Under the pieces are notes generated by a model. The model did not search any database. It was not told the origin of the DNA and was given only the letters and a program-made list of their open reading frames with translations. DNA of 64,000 nt. It comes from Sphingobacteriales bacterium. GTDB lineage: Bacteria; Bacteroidota; Bacteroidia; Sphingobacteriales; Sphingobacteriaceae. Below are positions 55,590 through 64,000 of this stretch, piece by piece. A program made the translations under genes and the position numbers. Every line of letters begins with the position of its first letter. Positions within the stretch are counted from its first letter, which is position 1. The stretch is taken from contig RDYW01000040.1 of the NCBI GenBank assembly GCA_004293485.1, positions 1-64,000 on the forward strand. The letters are read 5' to 3'.

Positions 55590-56138
55590 TTATGGGTTTT
55601 TGCCCGATGTTTTTTTAATAGCTCCAGCAGGTTTAGATTTTGCTACTGTTGCATTATTTTTAGGTTTGGTTACTTTAGGTTTTTCTACCTTTATGTCCTT
55701 AGCCTCTTTTATATCAGTTACTTCTTGGGCATCTGCGGTAGGGGCTACCGTGGCTTCTTGGGTAAACAAAGGCAAAAGTTTAATAATATGAAACCAATTT
55801 AAAATCTTTTTCATATCCGAGGTATATACCTTATCCTCATCGTAGTTGGGTGCTACTATGGCAAAAAAATCTTTTAATATTTTATTATCAGCTTTTGCAT
55901 CGGGTACTTCGCCATCATAATTTTTAATGGCTGTAAAAACATCAATCAATTTTAAATCCTCATCATTACCATAAACCGTAATATCGCTAAGCGAAGCCAA
56001 TTTAGTGTTAGATAAATTTACAATCAACTTCGCTTTTTGCGCATCAAGGCTTTCTAATATATAGCCTGTTTTGTTTCGTGCTATCATTTTGTACAGCCCT
56101 GGCCTACCCGAAACGGATACTAATCCTACTAAATTCAT
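55590..56138 (-). CDS. DUF5606 domain protein
   Basis: A 182-residue protein whose N-terminal 130 residues match DUF5606, a family of Bacteroidota: NLVGLVSVSGRPGLYKMIARNKTG at the start and YTSDMKKILNWFHIIKLL at about 106-123. The C-terminal 50 residues are a low-complexity, Lys/Pro/Ala-rich tail (AQEVTDIKEAKDIKVEKPK). No signal peptide. Its job is unknown to me. It lies 21 bases downstream of the cyclophilin gene in one run. Confidence 0.87.
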   Translation of the reverse strand: MNLVGLVSVSGRPGLYKMIARNKTGYILESLDAQKAKLIVNLSNTKLASLSDITVYGNDEDLKLIDVFTAIKNYDGEVPDAKADNKILKDFFAIVAPNYDEDKVYTSDMKKILNWFHIIKLLPLFTQEATVAPTADAQEVTDIKEAKDIKVEKPKVTKPKNNATVAKSKPAGAIKKTSGKNP

Positions 56139-56159
56139 AATTTTATTTATTTAAAAAAA

Positions 56160-56621
56160 TTAATCTTCAATTACATCTATGCTTAGTATTCTATCGCCTT
56201 GGCGTATTTCATCTACCAAATCTACGTTTTCTATCACTTTACCAAAGCATGTATGGTTACCATCAAGGTGTGCGGTATTGTTACGGCTGTGGCAAATAAA
56301 AAACTGCGAACCACCCGTGTTTCGGCCTGCATGTGCCATAGATAGTACGCCACGGTCGTGGTACTGATTGTTTCCTTTTAACTCACAATCAATGTGGTAT
56401 CCTGGGCCACCAGCACCTGCTTTATGCGCTGTACTTGCATCCCGCGAAAACGGACAACCACCCTGTATCACAAAATCGTTTAATACACGGTGAAATGTTA
56501 AACCGTTATAAAAACCTTCGCTGGCAAGTTTTTTAAAATTGGCAACAGCTTTAGGGGCATCGTTATCGTAAAATTCTATTTTAAAATCGCCTTTTTCTGT
56601 TTTTAATATTGCTTTACTCAT
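56160..56621 (-). CDS. Cyclophilin-type peptidyl-prolyl cis-trans isomerase
   Basis: A 153-residue cytoplasmic cyclophilin with no signal peptide. Catalytic and binding residues are present: FHRVLNDFVIQGGCP (Arg and Phe/Gln of the site), GVLSMAHAGRNTGGSQFFICH, and HLDGNHTCFGKV. It accelerates Pro isomerisation in protein folding. It is first in a minus-strand pair with DUF5606 and divergent from the gene at 56706. Confidence 0.94.
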   Translation of the reverse strand: MSKAILKTEKGDFKIEFYDNDAPKAVANFKKLASEGFYNGLTFHRVLNDFVIQGGCPFSRDASTAHKAGAGGPGYHIDCELKGNNQYHDRGVLSMAHAGRNTGGSQFFICHSRNNTAHLDGNHTCFGKVIENVDLVDEIRQGDRILSIDVIED

Positions 56622-56705
56622 TTTTTTAAATTTATTTGGAGGGCGAAATTAATAAAATTTTGTAGGGTATTATACGTTTCTCATCTTTATAGTTAGATTT
56701 AAAAA

Positions 56706-57962
56706 ATGAAACCTTTTTTTTTGCTACTTTTTAGTCTTTTTTTTAGTACACACATTTTTGCTTCTTCCTTACTTATTAGTATGGATGAAGACCAAAAAAA
56801 CCACCTTAAAGCATACGGTGTAGCATTTTTTTGCTTAAAAAAAAATATAGATGTTGATTGGCTTTTAAATTACCGTGGGGGTAGTTTTTTAATAAAATAC
56901 AACCAAAGTATAGAGAACGAACTAAAAATTAGAGGTGTAAGCTACGAAGTAATTGCCGATGCCAAAGTAAATGCCATATTAACCGAAATTACCCAAGCCG
57001 AGGTAAACCAAGATATTGTAAAGCTTGAAAAAGCACCTAAAATAGCCGTTTACTCGCCCAAAAATAAACTCCCCTGGGATGATGCCGTAACCATGGTGCT
57101 TACTTATGCCGAAATACCTTACGATGTAGTATATGATGAAGATGTATTAAAAGGGAAACTGCTTACATACGATTGGTTGCACCTGCACCACGAAGATTTT
57201 ACGGGGCAGTATGGTAGGTTTTGGGCCAATTACCATCAGGCCACATGGTACCAAGAAGATGTTAAACTACAAGAAGCTACCGCACACAAAATGGGCTTTA
57301 ATAAAGTATCGCAAATGAAGCTAGCCGTAGCCAAAACCATTAAAAACTTTTGCGGGGCAGGTGGTTTTTTATTTGCTATGTGTTCGGGTACCGATAGTTA
57401 TGATATTGCCTTAGCGGCCGATGGGCTTGATATATGTGAAAATATTTTTGATGGTGATGGTGTGGATGTGGGGGTGCAAAACAAACTTGACTTTAGCAAA
57501 ACATTTGCGTTTCAAAATTTTAAATTAGATGCCAACCCTTACAATTACGAGTTTTCGGATATTGATAATACCAACCAAAGAGCCCTAGACCGTACACAAG
57601 ATTTTTTTATGTTGTTTGATTTTTCGGCCAAATGGGATGTGGTGCCAGCCATGCTTACCCAAAATCACGAAAAGGTAATTAAAGGTTTCATGGGGCAAAC
57701 AACGGCCTATAAAAACACATTGCTTAAACCCTATGTATTGGTTATGGGGCAATTAAAAGCAGCAAACGAAGCCCGCTACATTCATGGCAACTTTGGCCAA
57801 GGCCAATGGACTTTTTACGGTGGCCACGACCCCGAAGATTACCAACATATGGTAGGCGACCCACCTACCGACCTTAACCTTTACCCCAATTCGCCTGGGT
57901 ATAGGCTCATACTTAACAATGTACTTTTCCCGGCTGCAAAAAAGAAAAAGCAAAAAACGTAA
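56706..57962 (+). CDS. Secreted protein of the family usually named 'asparagine synthetase B' (function unclear)
   Basis: A 418-residue protein with a signal peptide (FFLLLFSLFFSTHIFASS), so it is exported. Conserved-looking segments are MDEDQKNHLKAYGVAFF, LLNYRGGSFLIKY, YDWLHLHHEDFTGQYG, GGFLFAMCSGTDSYDIALAADG and YGGHDPEDY. I recall close homologues in Bacteroidota labelled asparagine synthetase B. However, the mature start is not an N-terminal nucleophile Cys, no SGGxDSS ATP loop is seen, and the location is wrong. The FAMCSGTDSYD segment looks more like a class I amidotransferase-like nucleophile loop. The label should be treated as unreliable. Confidence 0.8.
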   Translation: MKPFFLLLFSLFFSTHIFASSLLISMDEDQKNHLKAYGVAFFCLKKNIDVDWLLNYRGGSFLIKYNQSIENELKIRGVSYEVIADAKVNAILTEITQAEVNQDIVKLEKAPKIAVYSPKNKLPWDDAVTMVLTYAEIPYDVVYDEDVLKGKLLTYDWLHLHHEDFTGQYGRFWANYHQATWYQEDVKLQEATAHKMGFNKVSQMKLAVAKTIKNFCGAGGFLFAMCSGTDSYDIALAADGLDICENIFDGDGVDVGVQNKLDFSKTFAFQNFKLDANPYNYEFSDIDNTNQRALDRTQDFFMLFDFSAKWDVVPAMLTQNHEKVIKGFMGQTTAYKNTLLKPYVLVMGQLKAANEARYIHGNFGQGQWTFYGGHDPEDYQHMVGDPPTDLNLYPNSPGYRLILNNVLFPAAKKKKQKT

Positions 57963-58249
57963 AATGTTTATTTACTAAAAAAAACCAAAAATATAACATG
58001 CTAAAATCTCCCAAAAGGGGATAAAAAAAGTACTGGTGCGCAGTTAATGATAAAACCACGCTATTAAAATTATTTTAAATAAAAATGGATAACAGCCTTT
58101 GATGTAAAAAAAACAATATATAGGGTAAAACAATATTCATTTTAAAAAAAACATTTATTGCCGTTGCCAATAAGCTAAAAAAATTAATTTTAATATTTTG
58201 TACGAAACTTTATTGTTATATATGTACCCAATCAAAACCTAATTATATA

Positions 58250-59668
58250 ATGACAGTTTTTAACCTTAGCGCCGAGTGTTACCCCGTAGCCAAAGTTGGC
58301 GGCTTGGGCGATGTGGTGGGTGCGTTGCCCAAATATTTGGTATCCGAAGGTATTGATGCTAAAGTAATTTTACCTTTTTACGATAAAATATTTACCCAAA
58401 CCCATACGTTTGAAAGCGTTTTTAAAGGGCAAAGCAACCTAGGCGACCAAAGTTTTGCGTTTGAAGTGCTAAAAGAAAGTACCAATGTTTTAAGCTTCGA
58501 GCTTTATTTGATAAAAATACCAGGCCTGATAGATAGAACAGAGGTATACTGCTACCCCGACGAAATAAAGCAATTTATAGCCTATCAAATTTCGGTGTTA
58601 GAATGGGTAATCACACAAAATATAAAAGTAGATATTTTTCATTGTCATGATCATCACAGCGGTTTAGTACCTTTTTTAATTCAATACGCTACAAGGTTTG
58701 ATTCGTTACGCGATATACCTACAGTTTTAACCATACACAATGCCCAATATCAGGGCTGGTTAGGGTGGGATAAATTTAACTATCTGCCCAATATCGATGT
58801 AAGCAAAACAGGTTTGTTAGATTGGGCTGGCTGCATAAATTCGCTGGCTACAGCTGTAAAATGTTGTACCCGATACACCACCGTATCGCCAGGATACCTG
58901 CAAGAATTAAAAACAAACTCGAACGGATTAGAGCATTTGTTTTACATGGAGCAGCAAAAAGGCCTTGGCATTATCAACGGTATCGACCCTGATGTATGGA
59001 ACCCCAATACCGATACCATGCTTGCCCATAATTATAGCATTACCACCGTAAAAAAGGGAAAAGAAAACAACAAAAAAGCATTATGTACCCAGTTTGGGCT
59101 TGATGATAGCAAACCACTTATTACCTTTATTGGCCGCTTAGTTTTAGAAAAAGGAGCCGATATATTACCTTACATAATTTCAACTTGCCTCGAACATTAT
59201 AAAAGCGAGGTTAGCTTTTTAGTTTTGGGTTCGGGCGAAAAATATATCGAAGAAGCCTTATCAAACATTTCAATTTCACACCATTATAATTTTTTTATTG
59301 GTTACGATGAACAACTATCGCACCGTATTTATGCTGCTGCCGATTTTATTTTAATGCCCTCGAGGGTAGAACCATGTGGCTTAAACCAATTGTATGCTTT
59401 AAAGTATGGTACCATACCCATTGTGCGTAGCACAGGAGGCTTAAAAGATACCGTTATTGATGTAGAAGAAAACAATGGCTATGGAATACTTTTCGAAAAT
59501 ACTACTCCAGAAGATGCCATACAAGCTATAGCCAAAGCAATAACCCTTTATAAAAACACCAAAAAAATTGCAGCCTTGCGTAAAATAGCCATGGGCTTAA
59601 ACTTTTCGTGGAACCAATCAGCAAAGCAATACATCCAATTATATAACAGCCTAATAACCAAATTATGA
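58250..59668 (+). CDS. glgA: Glycogen synthase (ADP-glucose type)
   Basis: A 472-residue GT5 glycosyltransferase that elongates alpha-1,4-glucan. The nucleotide-binding KVGGLGDVVGALPK (about 15-28) is complete; HCHDHHSGLVPFL, VLTIHNAQYQGWLGWD, TVSPGYLQEL, GIDPDVWNPNTD, FIGRLVLEKGADIL and MPSRVEPCGLNQLYAL follow in order. It overlaps glgC by four bases (ATGA), so the two glycogen enzymes are co-translated. The 287 bases upstream contain only AT-rich DNA and a small hairpin near 58003-58022. Confidence 0.95.
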   Translation: MTVFNLSAECYPVAKVGGLGDVVGALPKYLVSEGIDAKVILPFYDKIFTQTHTFESVFKGQSNLGDQSFAFEVLKESTNVLSFELYLIKIPGLIDRTEVYCYPDEIKQFIAYQISVLEWVITQNIKVDIFHCHDHHSGLVPFLIQYATRFDSLRDIPTVLTIHNAQYQGWLGWDKFNYLPNIDVSKTGLLDWAGCINSLATAVKCCTRYTTVSPGYLQELKTNSNGLEHLFYMEQQKGLGIINGIDPDVWNPNTDTMLAHNYSITTVKKGKENNKKALCTQFGLDDSKPLITFIGRLVLEKGADILPYIISTCLEHYKSEVSFLVLGSGEKYIEEALSNISISHHYNFFIGYDEQLSHRIYAAADFILMPSRVEPCGLNQLYALKYGTIPIVRSTGGLKDTVIDVEENNGYGILFENTTPEDAIQAIAKAITLYKNTKKIAALRKIAMGLNFSWNQSAKQYIQLYNSLITKL

Positions 59669-60936
59669 GATCAGAAAAAGTAATTTCAATTATCCTTGGC
59701 GGCGGGCAAGGCTCGCGGCTATATCCGCTTACGGCTAGCCGCTCGAAACCTGCAGTACCCATTGCTGGCAAGTACCGATTGGTAGATATACCTATTTCAA
59801 ACTGTATAAACTCTAACTTAAAACGCATTTTTGTTTTAACTCAGTTTAATTCAGCATCACTAAATAAGCACATTAAAAATACCTATCATTTTAGCGTTTT
59901 CACGGATGCTTTTGTTGATATACTGGCTGCCGAACAAACACCCGATAACAAAGGCTGGTACCAAGGAACTGCCGATGCGGTAAGGCAAAGTTTACACCAT
60001 TTAAGGCAACACGAGTTTGAGTATGTGCTAATCCTATCGGGCGACCAGTTGTACCAAATGGATTTCAGAAAAATGATTGAAAACCATATTGCTAAACAAG
60101 CCGATATAACCATTGCTACCATACCTGTTACAGCCAAAGATGCCACCAGTTTTGGTATTTTAAAAGCAAACAACGATTTAGAAATAACCTCTTTTATAGA
60201 AAAACCCGCATCAAATTTATTAAAAGAATGGCAATCGGATACTGGCGAAGCAATGCAGGCACAAAACCGTATTCACTTAGCCTCAATGGGTATTTATTTG
60301 TTTAATAAAAAAGTATTAATTGATATGCTTGAGGGTAACCAACGCCACGATTTTGGCGGCGAAATTATCCCCGAAGCTATTGGTAAAAATAAAATAATAA
60401 GCTACCAATTTGAGGGTTATTGGACTGATATTGGTAACATCGACTCGTTTTTTGAAGCCAACCTAGGCCTTACTGATGATGTGCCAAAGTTTAACCTTTT
60501 CGACCCCGCACCCATATACAGCCGAGCCCGTATGTTGCCACCTTCTAAAGTTTCGGGTACTATACTTACCAATACCATTATTGCCGATGGGTGCATTATA
60601 CACGCCAAAGAACTTACCCGCTGTGTGGTAGGTATTAGGTCGCGTATTGGGCACAATACCACAGTATCAAACTGTTACATTATGGGTAGCGATTATTACC
60701 AAACTATTGAAGAAATAGAAGGATTACGCCAATCGCACAAACCACTTACAGGTATTGGTGAAAACTGTGTGATAAAAAATGCCATTTTAGATAAAAATTG
60801 CTTTATAGGCAATAATGTTACCATAAATGGTGGCGCACACATTAAAGAGGGCGATTACGAAACATATACCGCCAAAGATGGCATTGTAGTAGTGAAAAAA
60901 AATGCGGTAATTCCAAACGGTACCGTAATAGGCTAA
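59665..60936 (+). CDS. glgC: Glucose-1-phosphate adenylyltransferase
   Basis: A 423-residue ADP-glucose pyrophosphorylase supplying the substrate of GlgA. The nucleotidyltransferase motif GGGQGSRLYPLTASRSKPAVP-type sequence begins at about residue 11, then YRLVDIPISNCINS, GTADAVRQSLHHL, LILSGDQLYQMD and IEKP. The C-terminal left-handed beta helix has repeated hexapeptides (SRIGHNTTVSNCYIMGSD). Complete, with a terminator directly after. Confidence 0.95.
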   Translation: MRSEKVISIILGGGQGSRLYPLTASRSKPAVPIAGKYRLVDIPISNCINSNLKRIFVLTQFNSASLNKHIKNTYHFSVFTDAFVDILAAEQTPDNKGWYQGTADAVRQSLHHLRQHEFEYVLILSGDQLYQMDFRKMIENHIAKQADITIATIPVTAKDATSFGILKANNDLEITSFIEKPASNLLKEWQSDTGEAMQAQNRIHLASMGIYLFNKKVLIDMLEGNQRHDFGGEIIPEAIGKNKIISYQFEGYWTDIGNIDSFFEANLGLTDDVPKFNLFDPAPIYSRARMLPPSKVSGTILTNTIIADGCIIHAKELTRCVVGIRSRIGHNTTVSNCYIMGSDYYQTIEEIEGLRQSHKPLTGIGENCVIKNAILDKNCFIGNNVTINGGAHIKEGDYETYTAKDGIVVVKKNAVIPNGTVIG

Positions 60937-60942
60937 ACTGTA

Positions 60943-60984
60943 ATAAAACCATAAGTACTTTAAATAAGTTGCTTATGGTTTTAT
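60943..60984. terminator. Bidirectional terminator between glgC and glnS
   Basis: A perfect 13-base stem (60943-60955 with 60972-60984), loop of 16 bases, followed by a T run on the plus strand and preceded by an A-rich stretch. It lies seven bases after the glgC stop and about 18 before the glnS stop, serving the two converging transcripts. Confidence 0.8.
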
Positions 60985-61002
60985 TTTTTTTAGACCAAAA
61001 AA

Positions 61003-62676
61003 TTATCCTGTCCAGCCATCTTTTAGCGTAACAGTTCTGTTAAAAATTAAGTGTTGTGGGCTGGCATCTTTATCTAAACAAAAATATCCTTTACGTATAA
61101 ATTGGTAACGCCTATCGGGGTGCTCTACTAGTTGCGCTGCGGCATTGGCTAAATCAGGTTCTATATATGCATTTTTAATTACCACTAGGCTTTGTGGGTT
61201 AATAAAAGTTTTAAAATCTTGGTCGCTGGTATCGGGTTGTTCGGCGGTAAAAAGACGGTCGTATAGGCGTATTTCGGCTGTTTGGGCGTGGTGGGCGCTT
61301 ATCCAGTGCATAGTTCCTTTGGCTTTTAGGCCCGATGTGTCGCTGCCCGATTTAGATTCGGGGAAATAGGTGCAATAAATTTCGGTAACCACACCGTTGG
61401 CATCTTTAGCAGAACCATCGCAACGTACTATATAAGCCGATTTTAATCTACACATTAAATCGGGCCCCAGCCTAAAAAATTTCTTTGGTGGTTCCTCCAT
61501 AAAGTCGTCTCGTTCTATCCATAGCTCGCGGGTAAAAGGCAAAGCTCTGCCACCGTCGCCACCTTCTACTTCGGGGTTGTTTTCGCTTTCTAGCAGTTCG
61601 GTTTTACCTTCGGGGAAGTTGGTAATTATCATTTTAAGAGGATCTAACACTGCCATTCGTCGCCAAGCGGTTTTGTTTAAATCTTCTCGGATAAAAAACT
61701 CGAGCAAGCTAAAATCAATCACATTTTCGCGTTTGGCAATACCTATACGTTCGCAAAAATTACGGATACTGGCAGGCGTAAACCCTCGGCGGCGCAGGCC
61801 GCTAATGGTAGGCATGCGTGGGTCGTCCCAATTATTTACCAAACCATCGTTTACCAGTTGCATTAATTTACGCTTGCTCATTACGGTATAGCTCATATTT
61901 AAACGGGCAAATTCGTATTGTTGTGATGGAAAAAGGTTTAGTTTTTGGATAAAAAAATCGTACAGCGGCCGGTGAGTTGTAAACTCGAGGGTACATACCG
62001 AATGGGTAATTTTTTCGATAGCGTCGGATTGTCCGTGGGCAAAATCGTACATAGGGTATATGCACCATGTGTTGCCTGTGCGGTGATGTGTAGCGTGTTT
62101 TATGCGGTAAATAAGCGGGTCTCGCAGGTGCATATTGGGGTTTTGTAAATCAATTTTTGCCCGCAACACCTTTTCGCCATCGGCGTATTGGCCGTTACGC
62201 ATGGCTTCAAAAAGGGTTAAATTTTCGCTTACCGAACGGTTGCGGTATGGGGTTTCTCTTCCGGGGATGGTAGGTGTTCCTTTGTGTTGTGCAATTTCGT
62301 CGGCTGTGCTATCATCTACATAAGCCAAATTTTGTTTTATTAAGCTGATGGCAAATTGGTATAATTGTTCGAAATAATCAGAAGTGTATAATTCGTTTTG
62401 CCAAGTAAAACCCAGCCATTTTACATCGTTTTTTATGCTTTCTACATATTCGGTATCTTCGGTAAGGGGGTTGGTATCATCAAAGCGAAGGTTAGTAGCG
62501 CCATTGTATTTTAGCGCCAAGCCAAAATTAAGGCAAATAGATTTTGCGTGGCCAATGTGTAAGTAACCGTTAGGCTCGGGCGGAAAACGGGTTAAAACCC
62601 GCCCATCATATTTGCCTGTACTGATATCGCTTTCGATAATTTCTTCTATAAAATTTAGTGACTTCTCTTCGCTCAT
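61003..62676 (-). CDS. glnS: Glutaminyl-tRNA synthetase
   Basis: The start is placed at ATG 62676 (MSEEKSLNFIEEII); the frame extends 13 residues upstream but without conserved sequence. The 557-residue class I synthetase shows PPEPNGYLHIGHAKS (HIGH motif), RFDDTNP, YPMYDFAHGQSDAIE, and MSKRKLMQLV (KMSKS equivalent), with a beta-barrel anticodon-binding C-terminal part. No YqeY extension is present. The organism thus charges tRNA-Gln directly. Confidence 0.94.
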   Translation of the reverse strand: MSEEKSLNFIEEIIESDISTGKYDGRVLTRFPPEPNGYLHIGHAKSICLNFGLALKYNGATNLRFDDTNPLTEDTEYVESIKNDVKWLGFTWQNELYTSDYFEQLYQFAISLIKQNLAYVDDSTADEIAQHKGTPTIPGRETPYRNRSVSENLTLFEAMRNGQYADGEKVLRAKIDLQNPNMHLRDPLIYRIKHATHHRTGNTWCIYPMYDFAHGQSDAIEKITHSVCTLEFTTHRPLYDFFIQKLNLFPSQQYEFARLNMSYTVMSKRKLMQLVNDGLVNNWDDPRMPTISGLRRRGFTPASIRNFCERIGIAKRENVIDFSLLEFFIREDLNKTAWRRMAVLDPLKMIITNFPEGKTELLESENNPEVEGGDGGRALPFTRELWIERDDFMEEPPKKFFRLGPDLMCRLKSAYIVRCDGSAKDANGVVTEIYCTYFPESKSGSDTSGLKAKGTMHWISAHHAQTAEIRLYDRLFTAEQPDTSDQDFKTFINPQSLVVIKNAYIEPDLANAAAQLVEHPDRRYQFIRKGYFCLDKDASPQHLIFNRTVTLKDGWTG

Positions 62677-63119
62677 ATTGTTTTTTAGATGTGCAAAAAT
62701 ATGAAAATTAGGCATGTTTTTTAAAGTTACTAATTTTCTTCTGTGGTTGGTGGTAAAGCAACCACGGGCACAATTTTTTTTGAGATTGGTTTATCGGGCA
62801 AAACAGCAAATTTTGATTTATATTGTATCCCCAATTAGTAGTAAAAAAACAGAAAAGGGTGATTGTATTAAAAAGATATTACGCAACTTGTACTTTATAA
62901 GCTTTGAATTTTTGCCAAAAATTAAATTATTTACTTTAATGTGTTCATATTTAAAGTGTTCACAGCTGGTTTTGCCTTTTACTTGTACCCAATACTTATT
63001 TCTTTATTGTGCCCATGTTAATTTTTTTTATATTTTAGGGTGTAATATTATAAACTCATAATATTTTATTAACAAGCAATTAATTTAGGCTATGTTTTTT
63101 TGTAAAAAAAAATATATAC
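62677..63119. other. Intergenic region without recognisable gene
   Basis: About 440 AT-rich bases between divergent glnS and the phytase-esterase-like gene. A hairpin GTGGTTG (62743-62749)/CAACCAC (62759-62765) is present. An open frame runs through most of it on the plus strand but its product is Phe/Ile/Leu- and Cys-rich with no domain or plausible start, so I do not call it a gene. The promoters of both flanking genes should lie here. Confidence 0.5.
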
Positions 63120-64000
63120 ATGAAAATTAAACCTTATTTGGCTGTATGCCTAGCCTTTGTATCCATTGTTACAACATCTTGCAAAAAAAACAATCAACCC
63201 TTAAACGATGTTGATGTACCCGTAAATTATCCTGCAAAGGCAACTGTAAAATCGGCTAAAGTAATTTTTACTGCCCCAAATGCTGTTAAAGTGTATGGTA
63301 GCGGCTACGGCTCGGCTTTGGCCAAGGTGCCGGGCGAACCAAATGCATTTTATTTGATGACCGACCGTGGCCCAAACGTTGATGGCTCATTAAAAGATTC
63401 GAAACTGTTTCCTTTACCCAATTTTAACCCACACATTGCCAAATTTAAGCTAGTGGGCGACTCGTTAGAATACCTTTCATCTATCGAATTTAAAAATGCA
63501 CTTGGCGTTAAGGTAACAGGTTTACCTAACCCTATTGGGCAAGGAAATACCGGCGAGGTAGCCCTCGATTTCTTAGGAAACACTTTAACAAATGATGCCG
63601 ATGGTATTGATTGCGAGGGACTTGCTGTTGCAAACGATGGCACATTTTGGGTAAGCGACGAGTATGGCCCTCACTTAGTTCATTTTGATAAAAACGGTAA
63701 AACTATCGAACGTATTAATCCTTATGGCAATGGTACAGGTGGTCGAAAAATACCCGAAGTATTTAAAAAACGCCGAGCAAACCGTGGTATGGAAGGTTTA
63801 ACCCTATCGCCCGATGGAAAAACACTAATAGGCATGATGCAGTCGCCCATGTACAACCCTGCAAAAGATAAAGTAGCCAACAGTAAATTATTGCGCATAT
63901 TAACCTTTGATATAGCTACTGGTACTACCAAGCAATACGCTTATTTGATAGATAACACCAAAACATTGTCGAGCGAAATTGTAGCTATAACGGCTAGCAC
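63120..64000 (+). CDS. Phytase-esterase-like lipoprotein (incomplete at window end)
   Basis: At least 293 residues, continuing past the window. A lipoprotein signal peptide ends TTSC (Cys21) followed by KKN. The mature part matches the 'esterase-like activity of phytase' fold: FYLMTDRGPNVDG, NDADGIDCEGLAVANDGTFWVSDEYGPHLVHF, RRANRGMEGLTLSPDGKTLIGMMQSPM. It is probably a beta-propeller enzyme on the cell surface or in the periplasm; the substrate is not known. The missing end prevents judging whether it carries a secretion signal. Confidence 0.87.
   Translation, partial: MKIKPYLAVCLAFVSIVTTSCKKNNQPLNDVDVPVNYPAKATVKSAKVIFTAPNAVKVYGSGYGSALAKVPGEPNAFYLMTDRGPNVDGSLKDSKLFPLPNFNPHIAKFKLVGDSLEYLSSIEFKNALGVKVTGLPNPIGQGNTGEVALDFLGNTLTNDADGIDCEGLAVANDGTFWVSDEYGPHLVHFDKNGKTIERINPYGNGTGGRKIPEVFKKRRANRGMEGLTLSPDGKTLIGMMQSPMYNPAKDKVANSKLLRILTFDIATGTTKQYAYLIDNTKTLSSEIVAITAS

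Noticed and set aside
58003-58022. Small hairpin (TCTCCCAAAAGGGGAT) as a terminator of the gene ending at 57962
   Set aside because: The stem is short and imperfect and is followed by an A run, not a T run, on the plus strand.
62714-63061. 115-residue open frame on the plus strand
   Set aside because: Composition is Phe/Ile/Leu/Cys-rich without domains or coherent membrane pattern, the region is the divergent promoter gap of glnS, and it has no supporting neighbour.

Overview
The window is an ordinary-looking chromosomal segment of an AT-rich member of the Bacteroidota, most like Sphingobacteriales/Chitinophagales. The reasons are: a gldKLMN cluster (type IX secretion/gliding), families largely restricted to the phylum (DUF4271, DUF5606, DUF1599, a BT_3928-type DoxX protein, a NagB/PIG-L fusion), futalosine-pathway menaquinone genes, a YtxJ-type bacillithiol protein, lack of Shine-Dalgarno signals, and TAnnTTTG-type -7 promoter boxes. 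No closer assignment can be made from the sequence alone.

Layout. 1-2049: a tandem family of small lipoproteins (third copy cut by the window edge), a small secreted protein and a truncated PPC-like fragment. 2051-6007 (minus): recJ, lptB and a GH3-type adenylating enzyme in one tight run. 6349-13942: an MBL hydrolase, a stand-alone receiver protein, YceI, dihydroorotase, a 7TM-HD (PgpH-like) phosphodiesterase, tRNA-Ser(GCT) and uvrC. 13992-22638 (minus): a BamA/TamA-like outer-membrane protein, DUF4271, hemD, then gldK-gldL-gldM-gldN. 22984-25791: a stand-alone TonB-dependent receptor. 26136-34769 (plus): tgt, an LptF/G permease, an EamA transporter, and a sensor pair made of a kinase-like protein without ATPase domain followed by a 1429-residue hybrid kinase. 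34822-39984: cdaA and folP (minus) diverge from DUF1599, a DUF1016/YhcG nuclease, the BT_3928-like protein and aroK. 39985-40703 is a decayed stretch containing an IS256-type transposase remnant. 40704-43629: ytxJ, OsmC, queD, mqnB, mqnD. 44471-50190: a complete RND efflux operon. 50438-60936: the nagB fusion, anmK, a polyprenyl synthase, small genes, an 'asparagine synthetase B'-named secreted protein, and glgA-glgC. 61003-64000: glnS and an incomplete phytase-esterase-like lipoprotein.

Functional threads. Both a diadenylate cyclase (cdaA) and a likely c-di-AMP phosphodiesterase (PgpH-like) are present. Envelope biogenesis is heavily represented (lptB, LptF/G, BamA/TamA-like, T9SS core, TonB receptor, RND pump). 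Queuosine (queD, tgt) and menaquinone (mqnB, mqnD) genes are each present in part.

I found no clearly new multi-gene system. The best leads are the mosaic lipoprotein cassette at the left edge, the kinase pair at 29262-34769, the foreign-looking nuclease gene inserted in a conserved core cluster, a structured intergenic element at 6151-6263, active-site or zinc-site losses in dihydroorotase and Tgt, and two start codons placed as if transcripts were leaderless.
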